Below are positions 1-5,456 of a stretch of 5,675 nucleotides of DNA, piece by piece. The translations under genes and the position numbers were made by a program. The stretch is from an uncultured Myxococcales bacterium (GTDB lineage: Bacteria; Myxococcota_A; UBA9042), in NCBI GenBank assembly GCA_937915965.1, contig CALGHC010000210.1, positions 1 to 5,675 of the forward strand, given 5' to 3'. Each line of letters opens with the position of its first letter. Positions within the stretch are counted from its first letter, which is position 1. Below the pieces are notes generated by a model. That model was not told the DNA's origin and did not search any database. It was given only the letters and a program-made list of their open reading frames with translations.

Positions 1-60
1 CTCGCCGGCCGCGCGCTGGGCCGCCTGCGAACCATCCAAGCGCACTGGGGCGAGGCATGA
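1..60 (+). CDS. 3' end of an unidentified gene (C-terminal 19 residues)
   Basis: The frame beginning at base 1 is open and ends at TGA 58-60. It encodes a 19-residue tail, LAGRALGRLRTIQAHWGEA. The stop overlaps the start of the next gene in the four-base ATGA arrangement (57-60), which is typical of translationally coupled genes in one operon. No other frame in this segment offers a better explanation. The tail is too short to assign a family; it is Arg-rich and could form a helix. The call that it is coding rests on the ATGA overlap and on GC-rich codon use matching the following genes. Confidence 0.6.
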   Translation, partial: LAGRALGRLRTIQAHWGEA

Positions 61-2024
61 TTGGCCGCCATCTCGGACACAAGCTCAGCTACCTCGCGCG
101 GTCGATCCTTGCGTGCTGTACGTTGGGAGCCGGGTGGATCCTGGCCGTCGCCGCGCTCGACCAGACCGTGGCCGGCGGCTTCGCCTTTGCCCTGACCGAC
201 GCGACTCTCAAGCTGGGGCCACTCGTCCTCGTCACCGGCCCGGCATGCGGCATGCTGGTCGCCCTCTCGCGGCCTCCGGGACCGCGGCCGATCGACCTGA
301 CGACGACTCCTGCGGCGTTGATCACGGGCTTGAGGGTCTCGCTGCCCGTCTATTTGATGTGGGGGGCCTACCACCTGTCCGATCAGCTCTTCGCAGCCGT
401 CGGGGTGAAGGCGATCGCGATGGGGGCCGTCGCTGCCCTCCTCTTCATCGCGTCGCAGCCCATCGGCGTCGTGCTTCGCAAGGTTGCAGGCCAGGGCAGG
501 GACGAAGGCGGGGGCAGGGTCGAAGGCCAGGACCAAGCCAACAGCCTCACCGCGCCGCTGGTCTTCGTCGCCATCCTGGTCGCCATGGTCTGGAGTTTTC
601 GGACGCTTGAGTCGGAGGTCTGGTTCGCCTTGGACCTCGATCCGTATTGGCCCGTCGCCGCGATCGCGGTCTGCGCCATTGGCTGGTCGACCTTGGTCGG
701 GACGCCTGAGAAGCCGCCGAGGGTCCTGCCCGGCCTGGCTTTGCTGGGGCTGCTGCTGACAACCGCAGCGGTGGCGGCGGCGGCGTTCTATTCGCGTCAG
801 GATGCCCCGGTCGTCACCTACGTCGCGGGCGCCGGCACCTGCAAGCCTGGTCATTCGATGCAAGATCCCAGCTCGATCGGCACCGCGGCAAAAGACGCCC
901 CCGACATCATCTTTTTGACCATCGATGCGCTGCGCTGGGACCACACCGCCCTGTCCGGCTATGAGCGCCCGACCACGCCAGGGTTGGCCGAACGTGCCCG
1001 GCTCGGCGCGGTCTTCGACGGCGCCTACACGCCGTCGTGCTCGACCAGGCAGACCTTTCGGTCTCTGTTCACGGGGCTCTTTCCTTCTCAGACGAATGCG
1101 CCCCCACCGGTGGATCGTGGCTGGGGCCTGAGCATGGCCAAGGACCAGGTCACCCTGGCGGGCTTTCTCTCCGCGGCTGGCTACCAGACCACGGCGATCG
1201 TCGCCCTGGCGAGTATCTTTCAGGAACGGGATCACGGACTGCAGGGGTTCGTCCACACGGACCGCACGGCCATCCATACTCCCGGCGACCCGAAGTACTC
1301 AGCGCCATTCCTGGTGGACCGGGTCATCGCCCATCTCAGCACGTACAAGCCCAAGCGGCCGCGCTTCGTCTGGGCGCACGTCCCCGACGCCCATCAGCCC
1401 TATCGGTCCGGGCCGACTCCGGCGCATTTTGGCAGTCGACCGATCGACAAGTACGACGCGTCGATTCGCTTCGTCGACGCCGAGATCGACAGGTTGATCG
1501 CGTTTGCCCTGGGCCCGGCCCGGCGCGAGCGCACGTTCGTGATCATCACCGCCGACCACGGCCAGGCGTTCGGCGAGCACGGCAACAAGCTGCATGGCCA
1601 CACCACCTACCAGGAAGAGACCCACGTGCCGCTGCTGGTCTTTGGTCCCGGGATCCGGCCGAGTCGCACCGCAACGCCGGTCTCTCTTATCGATCTCACG
1701 CCGACCATCCTGGCGATGGCCGGCCTGGCCCCGCCGGAATCGCTCTGCGGGACCAGCCTGCTGGGCTACCTGCTCGGCGATGCACCGCTCGAAGGCCGCC
1801 CGGTCTATACGCAAATTACGCCTGACTACAAAGTGAGGGAGTCGAGCGAGTCCCTGGTCCTGGGGCGCTACAAGCTCATGGTGTCTGCTCCGCGGAACCG
1901 GACCGAGCTGTACGACATCGTCGATGACGTGTTGGAGAAGGCCGATCTCTCGGAGACCCATCCCGCGGAGCTCGACCGGATGAGGCGCGCGCTGGCTGCC
2001 TACAAGGAAGGCCACGGGATTTGA
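57..2024 (+). CDS. Membrane-anchored sulfatase-fold (alkaline phosphatase superfamily) hydrolase or transferase
   Basis: This 655-residue protein is a membrane-embedded member of the sulfatase / alkaline phosphatase superfamily (Pfam Sulfatase type). About seven hydrophobic segments lie near residues 16-36, 53-71, 86-105, 115-141, 166-180, 198-215 and 222-244. Basic loops (RHLGHK, SRPPGPRP, RKVAGQGR, EKPPR) fall on the cytoplasmic side, which places the C-terminal domain in the periplasm. The catalytic domain runs from about 282 to 650. It shows TIDALRWDH (D290, a metal ligand candidate), the nucleophile loop with Thr330 nine residues before the TG of LFTG, DAHQPY (H446), TADHGQAFGEHG (D500, H501) and HGHTTYQEETHVPLL (H513, H515). 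The closing segment ELYDIVDDVLEKADLS (617-632) is characteristic of the family. By position Thr330, not a Cys or Ser of a C/S-x-P-x-R motif, is the likely nucleophile, as in LtaS and EptA-type phospho-group transferases. The substrate is unknown. The ATG overlaps the upstream stop, with GGGG at 47-50 as a weak ribosome site. Fold assignment is strong; the reaction is inferred. Confidence 0.9.
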   Translation: MIGRHLGHKLSYLARSILACCTLGAGWILAVAALDQTVAGGFAFALTDATLKLGPLVLVTGPACGMLVALSRPPGPRPIDLTTTPAALITGLRVSLPVYLMWGAYHLSDQLFAAVGVKAIAMGAVAALLFIASQPIGVVLRKVAGQGRDEGGGRVEGQDQANSLTAPLVFVAILVAMVWSFRTLESEVWFALDLDPYWPVAAIAVCAIGWSTLVGTPEKPPRVLPGLALLGLLLTTAAVAAAAFYSRQDAPVVTYVAGAGTCKPGHSMQDPSSIGTAAKDAPDIIFLTIDALRWDHTALSGYERPTTPGLAERARLGAVFDGAYTPSCSTRQTFRSLFTGLFPSQTNAPPPVDRGWGLSMAKDQVTLAGFLSAAGYQTTAIVALASIFQERDHGLQGFVHTDRTAIHTPGDPKYSAPFLVDRVIAHLSTYKPKRPRFVWAHVPDAHQPYRSGPTPAHFGSRPIDKYDASIRFVDAEIDRLIAFALGPARRERTFVIITADHGQAFGEHGNKLHGHTTYQEETHVPLLVFGPGIRPSRTATPVSLIDLTPTILAMAGLAPPESLCGTSLLGYLLGDAPLEGRPVYTQITPDYKVRESSESLVLGRYKLMVSAPRNRTELYDIVDDVLEKADLSETHPAELDRMRRALAAYKEGHGI

Positions 2025-2083
2025 GCCGTGACAGCGTCGGAGAGGGCGCCGCGGGTGCGGGCTGCGCTGTCGACGAAGGGCCA

Positions 2084-2117
2084 GGGAAGAAATCGGGCCG
2101 GGGAAGAAATCGGGCCG
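2084..2117 (+). repeat. Perfect 2 x 17-bp tandem repeat in the spacer before the beta-helix gene
   Basis: GGGAAGAAATCGGGCCG occurs twice head to tail (2084-2100 and 2101-2117) with no mismatch. It runs into three CGGGC pentamers at 2111-2125, just ahead of the Shine-Dalgarno. The period is not a multiple of three, so a change in copy number would break any reading frame through it. This argues that the stretch is non-coding leader, not an N-terminal extension of the downstream protein. It may be a slippage duplication or part of a leader structure; no function is shown. Confidence 0.85.
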
Positions 2118-2125
2118 GGCCGGGC

Positions 2126-2131
2126 AGGAGG
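2126..2131 (+). promoter_or_regulatory. Ribosome binding site that selects ATG 2136
   Basis: AGGAGG, a full anti-Shine-Dalgarno match, lies four bases before ATG 2136-2138. The spacing is slightly short but workable. The alternative in-frame GTG at 2028 sits only three bases after the previous stop with no comparable site. This element is the main reason for choosing the later start. Confidence 0.7.
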
Positions 2132-2135
2132 CACC

Positions 2136-5111
2136 ATGCAAGCGCAAGTCAGGGGCGCGTTCGAACGCACCAAGCGGGGCAGGGCGATACGGGCGGGCGC
2201 TCACCGCGCCGCGGTGGCCCTGTTTGGGATGCTGCTAGCCTGCCTCGGCTGCTCCGACGCGCAGACAGCCCACACCGCCGACACGACTGAAGAGGGCGCG
2301 CCCGCTTGCCACGCCAGCCAGCTGCGCACCGACGGCGCGTGTTGCCCTGCCGGCCACTTCTACGATTTCTCTGCCAACAGCTGCGTCGCCGTGGGGCCAC
2401 CAGAGTGTGCCGCGCTCGCCTTCGGTCAGGCCGAGAGCTGCGTGCCGCGCTGGTGCTGGCATGGCGAGAGCGACAACGGTGGTGCGTGCGATCCCGTCGC
2501 GCAGGATGACTGCCCGATGGTTGGACGCCTCTGCACCGCAGACGAGCTCGTCGCCGGCGCTGGTTGCGGGGCGGGAACGGGGCCAGATCCGCACAACCCA
2601 GACGCCTGCTTGCCGGCTGGTTCGTTTCCGGGCAGCGGCGTGCCGGCCGACTGGGATGGCGATCCGCTGACGCTGCCGGCCGTGCCCTCGGTAGGAGACG
2701 GTGCCCCGGGCAATGCGCCGCCGGTCACGGCCCTGACCGACATCGAGGACACCTTCTTCTGCCGGAACGACCTCGCCAGCGACGCGCACTTCTGCAGCCC
2801 GGCAGAGATGGAGATCTGCAAGCGCGGGACCGATGGCGCGCTGCCGCCGGCGGACCGCTGCGTGCACGTCGGCGTGCCGTGGCCCTCGCGGTTTTGCCCG
2901 CCGGGCTTTGTGGTCGACACGGCGGCGCCGGTCGGGGCTGGCTTGCTGCCGCCGTGCAAGCCGGACCCCGCCGATTGCCCCGCGGGAGAGTACGCCGGCG
3001 CCTCGGCCGGCGACGCCGACGTCTTCGTCCACGGCACGAGCGGCGATGACACCTGGCCGGGGACGATGGCCAAGCCGGTCAAGACGATCGGTAAGGCCCT
3101 GCTGATCGCGCCGGTCGCTGGCGTCGTGGTCGTCGCGCCGGGCACCTACAGCGAGTCGGTCGTCATCAGCAAGGCCGTGAGCCTGCGAGGGCACTGCGCG
3201 GCTCAGGTCAGCGTCATCGGCGCGCAGGGCAAGGCCGTCGTCGCGATCAAGGGCAAGACGACCAGCGCAGCGGCGCAAATCAGCGGTCTGCAGGTCAGCG
3301 GATCCTGGTTTGGCGTCGAGGTCTCAGGGAGCTTGCCCGCCCACCTGCAGCGCGTCTTCGTGGCGGCAGCGAGCCTCACCGGGGTCTACGTCTCCGGCAA
3401 GAGCGCGGTGGTCAAGGCCGCCTCGCTGGTTGTCATGGGCACCACGCCCTTTGTGCTCGACAAGGGCCTTGGCTGGGGCGTGAGCGCCGACAGCGGCTGC
3501 CACGTGACGCTCGAAGATACGCGGCTGTCCGCCAACCGAGACGTCGGTCTGGCCGCCATCGGCGCAGGGACCACCGTTGTCGCCAGCCGCATCCTGGTCG
3601 ACGGGACGTTGCCGCAGGAGCTCGACAAGAAGTTCGGCTGGGGGGTGTTGGCCCAGGACGGCGCCAAGCTGACGCTGGACGAGGCGCGCTTGTCCGGCAA
3701 CCGTGTGATCGGCCTCAAGGTTGCCAACCCGGGCTCGACGGTCGCCGCGACCGGACTGCTGATCGACGCCACGCTCCCCCAACAGGTCGACAACGTCGGC
3801 GGCCGGGGCGCAGAGGTGAGCGACGGTGCCCAGGTGACGCTGAGCGAGGCGCGCTTGTCGGCGAATCGAGACGTCGGTCTCGCCGTCAGCGGCGCCGCGA
3901 CGCGGCTCACGGCTTCGAGTCTCCTCATCGACGGGACCCAAGCGCGCGCGACCGATCAGCAATTTGGCCTGGGCATGAACGTGCAGGGGGGGGCGCGGGC
4001 GACCGTACAGGGCGCGCGGCTGTCGGCAAACCGGACCGTCGGCCTCGTCGTGACCGACGCTGGCAGCGAAGTCGCGGCGAACCAGCTGCTCGTCGACGGA
4101 ACTCTGCAGCGAGCGAGCGACGCCATGTTTGGCACCGGCATCCAGCTGCGCCAAGGCGCCTCGCTGCTGCTGCAGGACGCGCGGTTGTCGGCAAATCGCC
4201 AGGCTGGTCTGGTCGCGGGCGACAAGGGCACCGTCGTCGTCGCGAACCGTCTCGTCGTCGACGGCACCTTGCCGCAGGCGAGCGACAGTGAGGTCGGACG
4301 CGGCGTCGGCGTGCAGCACGGCGCTCGGGCGACGTTGCGGGGAGTCCGCGTGTCGGCCAATACAGACGTCGGGGTCACGGTGGCCCACGCCGGCAGCGAG
4401 CTCGCCGCGACCCGGCTACTTGTCGACGCGACCCTGCCGCAGGCGACCGACCAGAAGTTTGGCAGGGGCGTCAGCATCCAAGGTGGGGCAAAGGTCGAGC
4501 TGCTGGGCACGCGCCTCGTCGCGAATCGCGAAACCAGCTTGTATGTGTACGACGCGTCGGTGCGCCTTGTCGGGGTCGCCGTCGCCGCCACGTCTGGCGA
4601 CGGCTTCGGCGATTTTGGTGGAACCGGCGTGTCCGTCGTCGGCGGCGGTGTCGGCTCCATTCTCGCCTCCAGGATCGCCGCCAATCGCGGCGTCGCCCTC
4701 GAGGTCGTCAACAGCACTGTCGAGGTGCGCGGGTCCGCGGTGCTGGCGACGTTGTGGGGCACCAGCCCCAAGTTCGCTCTTGCGGGTGTGCCATCTACCG
4801 AGACAACGACCCTCGCCGACGGCATCCTGCTCAACGGCGCGACAGACACGGTCATCGAGCGCTGCGTGCTGGCCGGCAATCAACGCGCGGGAGTGGTCAT
4901 CGACTCGAGTCCGGCCACCCAGGTGACGAGGACACTGGTCGACGCGGGCGGCACGGGCCTCTACGGGCTCGTCGTCCAGGACTCGAAGGACGCGCTTGAC
5001 GACCAAAACGCCATCTTCGGCGCCGTCACCCAGAACTACGCCACCGACGCGGGTCTGTCGCTGCCGCAGCCGCCGGCGCCGGTGGGGTCGCTCGCGCAGG
5101 CCTCGCCTTGA
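2136..5111 (+). CDS. Predicted surface lipoprotein with Cys-rich head and repetitive right-handed beta-helix (DUF1565-like)
   Basis: From ATG 2136 the protein has 991 residues. The N-terminus has a long basic n-region, a hydrophobic stretch AAVALFGMLLA and a lipobox-like LLAC (lipidation at Cys36; Cys39 in CLGC is an alternative), so export and lipid anchoring are predicted. Residues 58-281 hold 19 cysteines with CPAG/CPPGF-like motifs, suggesting a disulfide-rich module. Residues about 294-362 carry the entry signature of DUF1565 / pectate-lyase-like helices: DVFVHGTSGDD, KPVKTIGKAL, VAPGTYSESVVI. A parallel beta-helix follows, including seven consecutive 55-residue units (391-775), then irregular coils, and a tail containing PQPPAPVG. 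No polysaccharide-lyase or protease active-site motif stands out, so a structural, adhesive or glycan-binding role is more likely than catalysis. An in-frame GTG at 2028 would add 36 residues, but it would cross a 17-bp tandem repeat and has no good ribosome site. The gene begins 111 bp after the membrane enzyme and may be cotranscribed. Architecture is well supported; function is unknown. Confidence 0.88.
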   Translation: MQAQVRGAFERTKRGRAIRAGAHRAAVALFGMLLACLGCSDAQTAHTADTTEEGAPACHASQLRTDGACCPAGHFYDFSANSCVAVGPPECAALAFGQAESCVPRWCWHGESDNGGACDPVAQDDCPMVGRLCTADELVAGAGCGAGTGPDPHNPDACLPAGSFPGSGVPADWDGDPLTLPAVPSVGDGAPGNAPPVTALTDIEDTFFCRNDLASDAHFCSPAEMEICKRGTDGALPPADRCVHVGVPWPSRFCPPGFVVDTAAPVGAGLLPPCKPDPADCPAGEYAGASAGDADVFVHGTSGDDTWPGTMAKPVKTIGKALLIAPVAGVVVVAPGTYSESVVISKAVSLRGHCAAQVSVIGAQGKAVVAIKGKTTSAAAQISGLQVSGSWFGVEVSGSLPAHLQRVFVAAASLTGVYVSGKSAVVKAASLVVMGTTPFVLDKGLGWGVSADSGCHVTLEDTRLSANRDVGLAAIGAGTTVVASRILVDGTLPQELDKKFGWGVLAQDGAKLTLDEARLSGNRVIGLKVANPGSTVAATGLLIDATLPQQVDNVGGRGAEVSDGAQVTLSEARLSANRDVGLAVSGAATRLTASSLLIDGTQARATDQQFGLGMNVQGGARATVQGARLSANRTVGLVVTDAGSEVAANQLLVDGTLQRASDAMFGTGIQLRQGASLLLQDARLSANRQAGLVAGDKGTVVVANRLVVDGTLPQASDSEVGRGVGVQHGARATLRGVRVSANTDVGVTVAHAGSELAATRLLVDATLPQATDQKFGRGVSIQGGAKVELLGTRLVANRETSLYVYDASVRLVGVAVAATSGDGFGDFGGTGVSVVGGGVGSILASRIAANRGVALEVVNSTVEVRGSAVLATLWGTSPKFALAGVPSTETTTLADGILLNGATDTVIERCVLAGNQRAGVVIDSSPATQVTRTLVDAGGTGLYGLVVQDSKDALDDQNAIFGAVTQNYATDAGLSLPQPPAPVGSLAQASP
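3306..4460 (+). repeat. Seven in-frame 165-bp (55-residue) beta-helix repeats
   Basis: Units start at 3306, 3471, 3636, 3801, 3966, 4131 and 4296, each exactly 165 bp with no insertion or deletion. The first unit is recognisable mainly in its second half. Each unit appears to contain two helix coils. The first ends in the near-invariant ARLSANR followed by a VGL-like strand. The second carries a strand ending LLVDGTLPQ, then a short loop with a conserved Asp and usually Phe before the next Gly-x-Gly. An eighth unit (4461-4619, 53 residues) and a ninth (from 4620, with a longer loop) are diverged. Codon-level differences between units show that the duplications are not recent. The conserved Asn fits an Asn ladder, common at turns of right-handed beta-helices. 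Confidence 0.9.
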
Positions 5112-5117
5112 CGTCCA

Positions 5118-5142
5118 GCGGCCAGCGGCCCGCCGAGCGGCG
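5118..5142 (+). terminator. Possible weak terminator hairpins after the beta-helix gene
   Basis: Two adjacent GC stems lie a few bases after stop TGA 5109-5111. One pairs 5118-5123 with 5127-5133, with one bulged C and a 3-base loop. The second pairs CGCC 5131-5134 with GGCG 5139-5142. They overlap and cannot both form fully. No run of T follows beyond a short ATTTG, so intrinsic termination would be inefficient; Rho-dependent termination or simple read-through is possible. Confidence 0.25.
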
Positions 5143-5152
5143 AGATTTGCGT

Positions 5153-5159
5153 TATAGAT
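5153..5159 (+). promoter_or_regulatory. Candidate -10 element for the downstream lipoprotein gene
   Basis: TATAGAT stands out as an AT-rich island in GC-rich DNA and resembles a housekeeping -10 box, with a TG three bases upstream. No good -35 match lies 16-18 bp upstream; TTGACG at 5108-5113 is too far. If real, transcription would start near 5165, inside the left arm of the inverted repeat, and give a leader of about 290 nt that includes the minisatellite. Confidence 0.3.
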
Positions 5160-5164
5160 CCAGG

Positions 5165-5190
5165 GCGATGCGCCGACCGTTCCGCATCGC
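5165..5190. promoter_or_regulatory. Perfect 8-bp inverted repeat, possible operator or hairpin
   Basis: GCGATGCG (5165-5172) and CGCATCGC (5183-5190) are exact reverse complements separated by 10 bases. No T-run follows, so it is a poor intrinsic terminator. Its position directly after the TATAGAT element would suit a repressor site over the start of transcription, or a 5' stabilising stem-loop in the leader. Terminator of the upstream gene remains an alternative. Confidence 0.4.
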
Positions 5191-5267
5191 GCGCCCTCTG
5201 GCTCCCTCGACTTGATCTCACGGATCGGCTAGCTTGAGAGCGGTCCTGTCGAGGCGCCGCTGAAGCT

Positions 5268-5365
5268 GCAGTCGCGGTGGCAGTCGCGGTGGCAGCAGTC
5301 GCGGTGGCAGTCGCGGTGGCAATCGGGCGGCAGTCGCGGTCGCAGTCGCGGTGGCAGTCGCAGCT
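5268..5365 (+). repeat. 12-bp minisatellite, about eight units of GCAGTCGCGGTG
   Basis: Units begin at 5268, 5280, 5295, 5307, 5319, 5330, 5342 and 5354. Five are perfect GCAGTCGCGGTG (5268, 5280, 5295, 5307, 5342). An extra GCA sits at 5292-5294, the fifth unit is an 11-bp variant, the sixth ends in C, and the last is partial. Each unit is itself two related hexamers of the form GCRGTS. The array is non-coding by position. Near-perfect units suggest recent slippage and possible copy-number variation between strains. Confidence 0.9.
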
Positions 5366-5414
5366 GCAGCGCGGCGGCCTCGTCGAGAGTCTCGATGGCT
5401 TGCCGAGACCTCTG

Positions 5415-5436
5415 TTCCCTTCCACTTCCCTTCCAC
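5415..5436 (+). repeat. Perfect 2 x 11-bp tandem repeat, pyrimidine-rich, beside the ribosome site
   Basis: TTCCCTTCCAC occurs at 5415-5425 and again at 5426-5436 with no mismatch. Each copy contains CTTCC, complementary to GGAAG at 5450-5454 in the Shine-Dalgarno region of the next gene. Either copy could therefore pair weakly (5 bp) with that site in the mRNA. This may be chance or a local duplication. Confidence 0.75.
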
Positions 5437-5447
5437 CGGTTTGCCAC

Positions 5448-5452
5448 GAGGA
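5448..5452 (+). promoter_or_regulatory. Ribosome binding site for the second lipoprotein gene
   Basis: GAGGA, continuing into AGAG, lies four bases upstream of ATG 5457. It fixes the start at the codon that gives a proper signal peptide, in preference to upstream in-frame GTG codons inside the minisatellite. Confidence 0.55.
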
Positions 5453-5456
5453 AGAG

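Larger units (their letters stand above)
5112..5456. other. 345-bp intergenic region rich in short repeats and hairpins
   Basis: No convincing gene was found here on either strand. In order it holds: a duplicated AGCGGCC (5117-5130) forming small GC hairpins just after the stop; a TATAGAT element (5153-5159); a perfect 8-bp inverted repeat (5165-5172 with 5183-5190); a 12-bp minisatellite (5268-5365), roughly bounded by GCTGCAG (5265-5271) and its inverse CTGCAGC (5364-5370); an 11-bp tandem repeat (5415-5436); and the ribosome site of the next gene. Open frames on the minus strand across the minisatellite come from its 12-bp period and are not credible genes. Confidence 0.7.

Noticed and set aside
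1038..1056. Formylglycine sulfatase signature at Cys328
   Set aside because: The residues after Cys328 are S-T-R-Q, which do not fit C-x-P-x-R, and the spacing to the conserved TG is two residues too long.
2028..2135. GTG 2028 as start of the beta-helix protein
   Set aside because: It would add 36 residues ahead of the signal peptide, pass through a 17-bp tandem repeat and lack a Shine-Dalgarno; ATG 2136 has AGGAGG.
1299..2204. 301-codon open frame on the minus strand opposite the sulfatase-fold gene
   Set aside because: It overlaps a clear enzyme gene with intact family motifs and crosses the gene boundary. Its composition is Arg/Pro-rich, as expected of antisense frames in GC-rich DNA, and no domain is recognisable.
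2235..3278. 347-codon minus-strand open frame opposite the Cys-rich head
   Set aside because: Its translation is Arg/Ala-rich without a motif. The + strand frame has a ribosome site, a lipoprotein signal and DUF1565-like motifs.
3956..4879. 307-codon minus-strand open frame with a repeating RFADxRA-like pattern
   Set aside because: The apparent repeats come from the 165-bp period of the + strand gene, which is a multiple of three and so repeats in every frame.
5268..5365. CRISPR array
   Set aside because: The units are 12 bp and directly adjacent with no unique spacers, and no cas gene is present.
5277..5456. N-terminal extension of the second lipoprotein from GTG codons inside the minisatellite
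   Set aside because: The frame is open and would read alternating Ala-Val, but an 11-bp unit breaks the pattern, there is no ribosome site, and the extension would bury the signal peptide.
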